Source: DASPOF01 sp035626155 (GTDB lineage: Bacteria > Desulfobacterota > Binatia > Binatales > Binataceae). Taken from it: a stretch of 64,000 nt of DNA. A model generated the notes under the pieces. That model was not told the origin of the DNA. It did no database searches and worked only from the letters and a program-made list of their open reading frames with translations. Location: positions 1-64,000 of the forward strand of contig DASPOF010000127.1 in assembly GCA_035626155.1 (NCBI GenBank), in the 5' to 3' direction. Below are positions 29,877 through 37,195 of the stretch, piece by piece. A program made the position numbers and the translations under genes. Each line of letters starts with the position of its first letter. Position 1 is the stretch's first letter.

Positions 29877-31232
29877 ATGAGGCGAGCGATTGCGATCGTG
29901 GCGCTGGCCGCGGCGATCGGCGTAATCCTCGCGGCGCCGGCGATTGCAGCAAGGACGCCGGCGCTTGAATCGGCGCGCATCGAGCGCAGCGGCCAGGCCG
30001 TCGAGATGCGCTTCGGCTTCCGCCCAATCGCGCCGCGATGGCATCTGAGCACCCACGGAAACGAATTGTGGATCGAGATCGGGCGGGCGCGAATCGAAAT
30101 TCCCCCGCGCCCGTTCTTCGGCAGCGAAACCGCGCCCGTGAGGACCGTGCGCGCGATCGATACCGGCGATGGCCATGCGCGGATCGTGGTCGAGGTGGAG
30201 GGCAAGTCCGACTACGCGATCGCGCGCCTGAATCACACGATAGTGCTTCGTTTCGCGCGCGTCGGCGCGGTGCCGAACCTCGCCGCTCCCCTGCTCGCCC
30301 GCGATGAGTACGGCGCATCCCCTAAGCCTCGACGCGAGACGCCCGCAATTCCCGAAACAAGCGTTCCGGCATCGCCACGGGTCGCGCCGCCCGGGGAAAT
30401 CGCATCGAATGAGCCCGCCATCGAGCGGCCTCCCCAGCCAGAGCTTAAGAGCGCACCGCCGGCCGTGGAGCAACCGGCCCCGTCACCCGAGATTCGCGAT
30501 GCGGACGCATCTCTTCAGTCCGCGCCGGGACATCCGCTCGTGATGATCGATCCCGGCCACGGTGGTTACGATCCGGGAACCTCATCCGCATCCGGTCTGG
30601 TCGAGAAATACCTCTCGCTCCAAATTGCGCAGCGCCTGCGCGACGCGCTCGATGCGCGCGGGGTGCGCGCCGAGCTGACTCGCTCGACCGACGTGTTCGT
30701 CCCGCTTCCGGAGCGCACGCGGATGGCAAATCGCGAGGACGCCGAGCTGTTCGTCTCGATTCATCTCAACTCGAGCCCGAATCCCGAGACCGCCGGAATC
30801 GAGGTATATTATCTCAACAACACGACCGACCGCGCGACGATCAGGCTGGCGCGGATGGAAAATGGTGGAACATCGGCGGCGCCCTATGGCACGCCGGACG
30901 GGGCCAACCTAAACTACATCCTGGCCGATCTGCGCCAGCAGTATAAGGCGGCGGAATCGTCATCCCTGGCAAGAATGATTGACGCGCAGACGGTCGCGGA
31001 CCTGAATGCGAAATTGGGGCTCGATGTGAACGCGCTCGGCGCAAGGATGGGACCGTTCTGGGTTCTAGTGGGAGCCCACATGCCGGCGGTGCTGGTTGAA
31101 TGCGGCTTCCTTTCCAATCGCTCCGAGGCGGGCAGGCTTGCGTCATCGCAGTACCAGGATACCCTCGCCGAAGGAATCGCAACCGCCGTGGTCCATTTCC
31201 TCAACGCCGACGCCGCGGTGGGAGACCTGTGA
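29877..31232 (+). CDS. amiC: N-acetylmuramoyl-L-alanine amidase (AMIN + Amidase_3)
   Basis: Periplasmic zinc amidase cutting the bond between MurNAc and the stem peptide, usually at the division septum. From the ATG at 29877: signal peptide (AIVALAAAIGVILAAPAIAA), an AMIN-type domain (about residues 25-140), a Pro-rich linker and an Amidase_3 domain with the zinc site IDPGHGGYDPG, KYLSLQIAQRL, FVSIHLNSSPNPETAGIEVYYL and the catalytic-end VLVECGFLSNRSEA. A GTG at 29868 is an alternative start. Its stop overlaps the glnD start (GTGA). Confidence 0.92.
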   Translation: MRRAIAIVALAAAIGVILAAPAIAARTPALESARIERSGQAVEMRFGFRPIAPRWHLSTHGNELWIEIGRARIEIPPRPFFGSETAPVRTVRAIDTGDGHARIVVEVEGKSDYAIARLNHTIVLRFARVGAVPNLAAPLLARDEYGASPKPRRETPAIPETSVPASPRVAPPGEIASNEPAIERPPQPELKSAPPAVEQPAPSPEIRDADASLQSAPGHPLVMIDPGHGGYDPGTSSASGLVEKYLSLQIAQRLRDALDARGVRAELTRSTDVFVPLPERTRMANREDAELFVSIHLNSSPNPETAGIEVYYLNNTTDRATIRLARMENGGTSAAPYGTPDGANLNYILADLRQQYKAAESSSLARMIDAQTVADLNAKLGLDVNALGARMGPFWVLVGAHMPAVLVECGFLSNRSEAGRLASSQYQDTLAEGIATAVVHFLNADAAVGDL

Positions 31233-33973
31233 CCGTCAGCGTTCGACCCGCGCTGAGCAGCCCGCCCGAGCGCGCGATACCGCGCGGCGAGGATGCGCTG
31301 TACGGGGAGATGGAAACCACGCGCGCGCCGGGCCAGGTCGCGCGCGCATACCTCGAAGCCATTCGCGCGGAACTTGCCGACCGTCACTTCAAGGGCGCGA
31401 GCGGAAGCGAGATCGTCCGCGATTTGACCGCCGCAATCGACGACCTGATGCGCGCGCTCTACCGGTACGCCGACGCCGAACACGGGCGGCGCTTCCCGAA
31501 ACTCAACCAGCGCATCGCGATCGTCGCGCGCGGCGGCTACGGTCGGGCGGAGCTGAATCCGCAGTCCGACATCGACCTGCTCTTTCTTCACGACTACAAG
31601 CGCGGCCCGTATGCGGAGATCGTCACCGAGATCATCCTCCACGCGCTCTGGGATGCGGGCCTCACGGTCGGACACGGAGTAAGGAACGCGCGCGAATGCG
31701 TCCGGCTGATGAACAACGACCTCAAGGAAAAGACCGCGCTCCTCGATGCGCGCTTTCTGGCCGGCGACGAGAAGCTGTACGCGGACCTCGACAAGCTGGT
31801 CGAGGACGAAGTGCTGAATCGAAATCAGCAGAAATTCTTCCAGGCCAAGCTCGAGGAGACCCGCGAGCGGCACGCGAAGTACGGCGATTCGATCTACCTG
31901 CTCGAGCCTCAGATCAAGGAGGGCGAGGGTGGACTTCGCGATCTTCACACCGCGCTGTGGCTGGCGAAGGTCAAGTACAAGGTTCATTCGCTGGAGGATC
32001 TCGTGCAGAAGGCGGTGATCACCGAAGCGGAGACCGCCGAGGTGATGGAGGCGCGCGATTTCCTCTGGCGCGTGCGCAACTCCCTGCACTTCCTGACCGG
32101 CCGCCATTTCGATCAGTTGACCTTCGAGATGCAGGAGCGGATCGAACCGGTGCTCGGGCTGGGCCCGCTGGACGGCCAGGAGGCGGGCTCCGGCCTGATG
32201 CGCGCGTATTACCAGCACGCGAGCACGGTCAATCGCTTCGCCGAGGGGCTGGTCGCGCGAGTGATCGAGGGTCCTGCGAGCACCCGGTTCTTCCGCCGCC
32301 CCTCTGCGCGCCAGATTCGCCCCGGCGTCCTCGTGCAGCAAAACCTGCTGATAATCGCCGAGATGGACTTCTTCAAGCGCGATCCGCTCAACCTGGTTTC
32401 GATTTACGCGGACTGCCAGGCGCAGGGCGTTGACCTGTCGGGCGGCACCTACCAGCTCGTGCGCGATAACCTGCCCCTCATCGACGACGCGATGCGCCGG
32501 GATGCGAGGACCGGAGCCGAGTTGATGAAGATTCTCTCGGCGCGCAGCCGGGTCGCCGACACGCTCGAGGCGATGCATCGCTCGGGCGTGCTGGGCGCGA
32601 TCATTCCGGAGTTCGGAAAGCTGTACGCGCGAGTGCTCCAGGACCTCTACCACATCTACACCGTGGACCGTCATTCGCTGGCCGCGGTGCGCGAACTCGA
32701 GCGGCTTCGCACGGGCGAATACAAGGATGCGATCCCGCTGCTCACCGAAGTCGCGCGCGAACTCGCCTGCCTCCCGATGGTCTTCCTTGCACTCGTGCTC
32801 CACGACATCGGCAAGGGCCACGGCCACGACCATCACGAGCGCGGAGCGCAGCTTACGGCGGAGGTCTCCGAGCGCCTCGGGCTCGATTCCGAGGAGGTCG
32901 ATCTCGTCGTCTTCCTGGTGCGCAATCACCTGATGATGTCGCAGATCGCGCAGAAGGGCGACATCGAGGACCAGCGCACCGTCGATGAGTTCGCGCGCGA
33001 GGTGGGCTCGATCGAACGGCTGAAGGCGCTCTATCTGCTCACGTACGCCGACATGCGGGCGGTCGCGCCCAACGTGTACAACAACTGGCGCGACATGCTG
33101 CTGAGCGAGCTGTATATGCGCGCGCTGAAGGTGCAGGAACAGGGCGATCGCGAGGCGATCGACCCCGCGCGCCGGCTGATGATCGTCAAGAGCGCGGTGC
33201 GCGAACAGCTCACGGGCGCGGGCGCGCCGGCGGCGGAAATCGAATCCTTCCTCGCCGAGATGCCCGACCGTTACTTCTTCACCGTCCCCGAGCGCGATAT
33301 CGGGATGCACTTCGACCTGATGCGCGCGCTGGGCGACCGCCCGCTGGTCTCGCGCCATCGCCATTTCCCCGACCTCGAATTCAGCGAGTTCACCGTGGTG
33401 ACGCCCGACCGGCCCGGCCTGTTCTCCATGATCGCGGGCGCGCTCACCGCCAATAATCTCAACATCCTCTCCGCCCGCATCACGACCCGGACCAACGGGA
33501 TTGCGCTCGACGTCTTCCGCGTCTCGCACCTCGAGGGCGCCGGGGCGATGGCGATGGAAGAGGAGCGATGGACGCGCGTGTCCAACGACCTCGAGCGCGT
33601 GATCACGGGCCGGCAGGATATCGCCGACCTGGTCGCATCGGCGCATCACGTCAAGATCGCGCTTGCGAAGTTCGTCCGCCGCGTTCCGACCGAGGTCACC
33701 GTCGACAACCGCTCATCCGAGCAATACACCGTGATCGACGTGTTCACGCAGGATCGGGTCGGGCTGCTGTTCACGATCACGCATACGCTGTTCAAGCTCG
33801 GACTGCTGATCCATCTCGCACGGATTTCGACCAATGCCGACCAGGCGCTCGACGTCTTCTACGTGAGCGACCGCGCGGGAAACAAAATCACCGAGCTTGC
33901 CCGGATGCGCGAGCTGCGCGACCTGCTGCTGCAGAAACTTGCCGAGCCGCAGGCCGAGGAAGCCACCGCTTGA
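31229..33973 (+). CDS. glnD: [Protein-PII] uridylyltransferase / uridylyl-removing enzyme
   Basis: Nitrogen-status sensor that uridylylates PII proteins when glutamine is low. The frame is open from 31100, but the GTG at 31229 overlaps the amidase stop, has GGGAG five bases upstream and gives a 914-residue protein of normal length. Domain order: nucleotidyltransferase (GGYGRAELNPQSDIDLLFL), HD hydrolase (LVLHDIGKGHGHDHHERGA) and two C-terminal ACT domains (VTPDRPGLFSMIAGALTANNLNI and FTQDRVGLLFTITHTLFKLGL). It lies in a tightly packed cell-envelope/chromosome operon rather than next to glnB. Confidence 0.95.
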   Translation: MTVSVRPALSSPPERAIPRGEDALYGEMETTRAPGQVARAYLEAIRAELADRHFKGASGSEIVRDLTAAIDDLMRALYRYADAEHGRRFPKLNQRIAIVARGGYGRAELNPQSDIDLLFLHDYKRGPYAEIVTEIILHALWDAGLTVGHGVRNARECVRLMNNDLKEKTALLDARFLAGDEKLYADLDKLVEDEVLNRNQQKFFQAKLEETRERHAKYGDSIYLLEPQIKEGEGGLRDLHTALWLAKVKYKVHSLEDLVQKAVITEAETAEVMEARDFLWRVRNSLHFLTGRHFDQLTFEMQERIEPVLGLGPLDGQEAGSGLMRAYYQHASTVNRFAEGLVARVIEGPASTRFFRRPSARQIRPGVLVQQNLLIIAEMDFFKRDPLNLVSIYADCQAQGVDLSGGTYQLVRDNLPLIDDAMRRDARTGAELMKILSARSRVADTLEAMHRSGVLGAIIPEFGKLYARVLQDLYHIYTVDRHSLAAVRELERLRTGEYKDAIPLLTEVARELACLPMVFLALVLHDIGKGHGHDHHERGAQLTAEVSERLGLDSEEVDLVVFLVRNHLMMSQIAQKGDIEDQRTVDEFAREVGSIERLKALYLLTYADMRAVAPNVYNNWRDMLLSELYMRALKVQEQGDREAIDPARRLMIVKSAVREQLTGAGAPAAEIESFLAEMPDRYFFTVPERDIGMHFDLMRALGDRPLVSRHRHFPDLEFSEFTVVTPDRPGLFSMIAGALTANNLNILSARITTRTNGIALDVFRVSHLEGAGAMAMEEERWTRVSNDLERVITGRQDIADLVASAHHVKIALAKFVRRVPTEVTVDNRSSEQYTVIDVFTQDRVGLLFTITHTLFKLGLLIHLARISTNADQALDVFYVSDRAGNKITELARMRELRDLLLQKLAEPQAEEATA

Positions 33974-34941
33974 GCACTCCTGCGCCCGGCTGGGACGAGG
34001 TCATCGACCGCCATCTCGCGCGCCAGGCGGTCGAGCGCGGGCTTAGCCGCCATTCGCTCGATGCGTACGGGCACGACCTTCGCGACTTCCAGGAATTCTG
34101 CCGCGGCCGCGGCGGCAGGCCCGGGGAACTCGATGCTGCAATGATGACCGCGTACCTGGCGCAACTGGCCGAGCGCGGGTTTGCGGTGGCGACCCAGCGC
34201 CGCCATCTCGCGAGCCTCCACGGACTTGCGCGCGAGCTGGTCGATCGCGGAATCATCGGGCGCGATCCCGCGCCGTCGGTCAAGCTGCGGCCGCATCCGC
34301 GCAAGCTCCCGCGCACGCTCTCGCTCAAGGACGTGGAGATCCTGCTGGCCGCGATCGACACGAAAACCCTGCGCGGGCTGCGCGACCGCGCGATGCTCGA
34401 GGTGCTGTACGCAAGCGGACTGCGCGTGTCGGAACTGGTCGGCTTGCAGTTGACCCAGGTGAACCTCAGGGCCGGGACGCTGACCGTGTTCGGCAAGGGC
34501 TCGAAGGAACGCATCGTTCCGCTGGGCCGCGCGGCGCGCCGGGCGCTTTTGGACTATCTGACGCGCCGCGAGAAGGATTCCGCGGCCGAAAACAAACGGC
34601 GCCGCGCGCGGCCTGCGCGCAAATCGCAAGCCGTGTTCGTCTCGCGGCTTGGCCGCCAGATGACGCGCCAGGGCTTTTTCAAGGCGCTCAAGGGATGGGC
34701 CGGCTGCGAGCCGCGGCTTTCCTGGGTAAGCCCGCACACGCTCAGGCATTCGTTCGCGACCCACCTGCTCGAGGGCGGAGCCGACCTGCGCGCGGTACAG
34801 GAGATGCTGGGCCACAGCGACATCTCGACCACCCAGATCTATACGCATCTCTCCCGCAGCCACCTGCGCAAGGTTCATCGCACCTACCATCCGCGCGCGA
34901 CCCGCGACGCCGCCGGCGGCCGAAAGGAAACCCTGAATTGA
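33970..34941 (+). CDS. xerC: Tyrosine recombinase, XerC/XerD type
   Basis: Site-specific recombinase that resolves chromosome dimers at dif. 323 residues from a TTG at 33970, which overlaps the glnD stop (TTGA) and has GAGGAAG upstream. The N-terminal SAM-like DNA-binding domain (RHSLDAYGHDLRDFQEFCRG) is followed by the catalytic domain with ASGLRVSELVGLQL (first Arg), the HTLRHSFATHLLEGG box (His-x2-Arg) and LGHSDISTTQIYTHLS (nucleophile Tyr). XerC and XerD cannot be told apart from this alone. Upstream open frame inside glnD is a shadow. Confidence 0.93.
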   Translation: MSTPAPGWDEVIDRHLARQAVERGLSRHSLDAYGHDLRDFQEFCRGRGGRPGELDAAMMTAYLAQLAERGFAVATQRRHLASLHGLARELVDRGIIGRDPAPSVKLRPHPRKLPRTLSLKDVEILLAAIDTKTLRGLRDRAMLEVLYASGLRVSELVGLQLTQVNLRAGTLTVFGKGSKERIVPLGRAARRALLDYLTRREKDSAAENKRRRARPARKSQAVFVSRLGRQMTRQGFFKALKGWAGCEPRLSWVSPHTLRHSFATHLLEGGADLRAVQEMLGHSDISTTQIYTHLSRSHLRKVHRTYHPRATRDAAGGRKETLN

Positions 34942-35585
34942 GCCAGATTCCCGAGTTCCTGGTCCAGGTTTCGATTTGGGCGCTGCCGACCATGTTCGCG
35001 ATCATCCTGCACGAGATCATGCACGGCGTGGTGGCGCTGAGGCTTGGCGATGACACCGCGCTTCGCGCCGGCCGCCTGACGCTGAACCCGATTCCGCACA
35101 TCGACTTCTTCGGCACGATCCTGCTGCCCGCGGCGCTGCTCTTTTTTCATCTGCCGGTATTCGGTTTCGCCAGGCCGGTGCCGGTCAATTTCGCGCGGCT
35201 GCGCAACGGGCGCTCCGGGATGATGGAAGTCGCGGCCGCGGGGCCGCTGACGAATCTCACCCTGGCGGTGCTGAGCGCGATCGGCCTGCGAGTCGCGATG
35301 CGGTTCCTGGGCGCGCCGTGGGGCGCCGAGATCGCGGTGCCGATCGCATACATGTTGCAGGCCTCGATCGTGATCAACATCGTGCTCGCGGTCTTCAACC
35401 TGTTTCCCGTGCTTCCGCTCGACGGCGGACGCGTAGTGGTCGGGCTCCTGCCGCTTTCCGCCGCGCGCGCATTCGCGAGCACCGAACGCTATGGCTTTCT
35501 AATCCTCCTGGTGCTGCTATATACGGGTTCGGTCGGGGCGGTGATTAACCCGATAATCAACGCGATTCTGCGGATGTTGATATGA
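34938..35585 (+). CDS. Site-2 protease family (M50) membrane protein
   Basis: 215 residues from a TTG at 34938 that overlaps the xerC stop (TTGA). The zinc motif HEIMH is in the first membrane helix (FAIILHEIMHGVVALRLGDD). The second family motif NLFPVLPLDGGR carries the Asp ligand, and NPIPHIDFFGTILLP follows the usual pattern. About five to six hydrophobic segments. Short M50 proteins of this type are often found next to scpA/scpB, as here; the substrate is unknown. Confidence 0.88.
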   Translation: MSQIPEFLVQVSIWALPTMFAIILHEIMHGVVALRLGDDTALRAGRLTLNPIPHIDFFGTILLPAALLFFHLPVFGFARPVPVNFARLRNGRSGMMEVAAAGPLTNLTLAVLSAIGLRVAMRFLGAPWGAEIAVPIAYMLQASIVINIVLAVFNLFPVLPLDGGRVVVGLLPLSAARAFASTERYGFLILLVLLYTGSVGAVINPIINAILRMLI

Positions 35586-36352
35586 GCGGGGAGCCGCAAG
35601 CGCCAAGAGCCGGAATCGACCCCGCGCCGCGCTTCAAGCTTCCCACCTACGAGGGGCCGCTCGACCTGCTCCTCCATCTGCTCAAGCGCGCGGAACTCGA
35701 CCCGCACGAGGTCACCACGAGCGTCATCACGGAGCAGTACCTCGCCTATCTGGAACTGCTCGACCAGCTCAACCTCGATGTCGCGGGCGAGTACCTGGTG
35801 ATGGCGGCAACCCTGCTGCTGATCAAGTCATTCTCGCTGCTGCCGCATCCCGAGGCGGCCGACACCGACGAGGCGCTCGAACTCCAGCGCGACCTCATCG
35901 AGCGCTTGCTCGAATACCAGCGCTATCGCGAGGCGGCCGAAAAGCTCGGCGCGCGGCCGATCCTCGGACGCGACGTGTTCACCGCGCCGGGCGAACCTGC
36001 GCCGGAGTCGGGCGGCGAGGTTCGTTTCACGGCATCGCTGTTCGACCTGGTCGAGGCGATGGGGGCGGTGCTGAAGCGCGTGGCCGACCAGGCGCCGCGC
36101 GGAATAGTGCTGCGCGATATCCCGGTCGCAGAGTGCATCCCGCGAATCCTCGCCGCGCTCGCGGGCGGGCAGAGAGTCGAGTTCACGGCCCTGTTCGATG
36201 ACCTCAACGATCGGCCCTTGTTGATTGCGACCTTCATAGCGCTGCTCGAGCTTATAAGGCGCGGCGAGGTGATCGCATACCAGCAGGTGCGCTACGGCCC
36301 GATCATGCTCGAACAGCGCACGCCGCGTCCGGCCGAGCCGGCACGGGCATAG
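35582..36352 (+). CDS. scpA: Segregation and condensation protein A
   Basis: Kleisin subunit of the bacterial SMC condensin; bridges the two SMC heads together with ScpB. 256 residues with the N-terminal kleisin motif YEGPLDLLLHLLKRAELDPHEV, EYLVMAATLLLIKS and the C-terminal winged-helix end FIALLELIRRGEVIAYQQVRYGPIML. The ATG overlaps the stop of the M50 gene (ATGA). The smc gene is not in the window. Confidence 0.95.
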   Translation: MSGEPQAPRAGIDPAPRFKLPTYEGPLDLLLHLLKRAELDPHEVTTSVITEQYLAYLELLDQLNLDVAGEYLVMAATLLLIKSFSLLPHPEAADTDEALELQRDLIERLLEYQRYREAAEKLGARPILGRDVFTAPGEPAPESGGEVRFTASLFDLVEAMGAVLKRVADQAPRGIVLRDIPVAECIPRILAALAGGQRVEFTALFDDLNDRPLLIATFIALLELIRRGEVIAYQQVRYGPIMLEQRTPRPAEPARA

Positions 36353-36381
36353 AAGGTTTGAATTGCGCGGCGGAGGGGACG

Positions 36382-37086
36382 GTGGAAGAGGAACGCCTCA
36401 AATCGATTCTTGAAAGCCTGCTGTTCGCGGCGGGAGAGCCGGTCTCGCTTGGGCGATTGGCGGCGGTGCTCGAGCACGAGCCGCGCGCGGCGATCCAGAA
36501 AGCGCTCGCCGAGATGGCGGCCGATTACGCGGCGCGCAATCGCGGAATCCTGCTCGAAGAGGTCGCGGGCGGCTACCAGTTTCGCACGCCGCCCGAACAC
36601 GCCCATTACGTGCGCGCGCTGCTCGCCACGCGGCCGCCGCGCCTCAGCCGCCCGTTCCTCGAAACCCTCTCGATTATCGCCTACCGCCAGCCGGTCACGC
36701 GTCCCGAGATCGAGCAGCTTCGCGGCGTCGATTCCGGCGCGGTGCTCGAAACCCTGCTCGAGCGCCGGCTCATCCGGATCGCGGGCCGCAAAGAGGCGCC
36801 CGGACGCCCGATGATATACGCGACGACGCCGGAATTTCTCGAGGTGTTTGGGCTCAAGGATTTGGAGAGCCTCCCCGACTTGAAGGAGTTCCGCGAAATT
36901 GAGGCCGCGGTCGCACAGGCGACGACCGGACCGGTTCAGGGCGTCGAGACGCATCCCGAGGACGCTGCGGCGGCGCCGCCTAAAGAGACCGAAGACTCGA
37001 CAGAGGAGCGCGCCTCGGAGGCGCCTGAGGGCGAGGCGGCGCCATCAGCCGAGCCGCCGTCCGACGATCCCGATCGCCGCGACTAA
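36382..37086 (+). CDS. scpB: Segregation and condensation protein B
   Basis: Winged-helix partner of ScpA in the SMC complex. The GTG at 36382 has GGAGGGG a few bases upstream and gives the usual opening EEERLKSILESLLFAAGEPVSL (234 residues); a TTG at 36358 would add eight residues. Conserved core: GILLEEVAGGYQFRT, SRPFLETLSIIAYRQPVTRPEIEQLRGVDSG and the end GRPMIYATTPEFLEVFGL. The last 60 residues are an acidic, Glu/Pro/Ala-rich tail. Confidence 0.94.
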   Translation: MEEERLKSILESLLFAAGEPVSLGRLAAVLEHEPRAAIQKALAEMAADYAARNRGILLEEVAGGYQFRTPPEHAHYVRALLATRPPRLSRPFLETLSIIAYRQPVTRPEIEQLRGVDSGAVLETLLERRLIRIAGRKEAPGRPMIYATTPEFLEVFGLKDLESLPDLKEFREIEAAVAQATTGPVQGVETHPEDAAAAPPKETEDSTEERASEAPEGEAAPSAEPPSDDPDRRD

Positions 37087-37195
37087 TTTCTCCGATTGAC
37101 CGAAGCCGTCGCGGGGAGAGACGCTGAGGGAGTGACAAGGTAATGCGGCGGCCGAATCTTAACTTGTTACTTTAGATTTCAGCTTCTCGCGCGCG

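Noticed and set aside
30914..33649. 911-codon minus-strand open frame over the amidase and glnD
   Set aside because: The plus strand carries complete GlnD and amidase motifs. The antisense product is rich in Arg, His and Glu and lacks conserved blocks.
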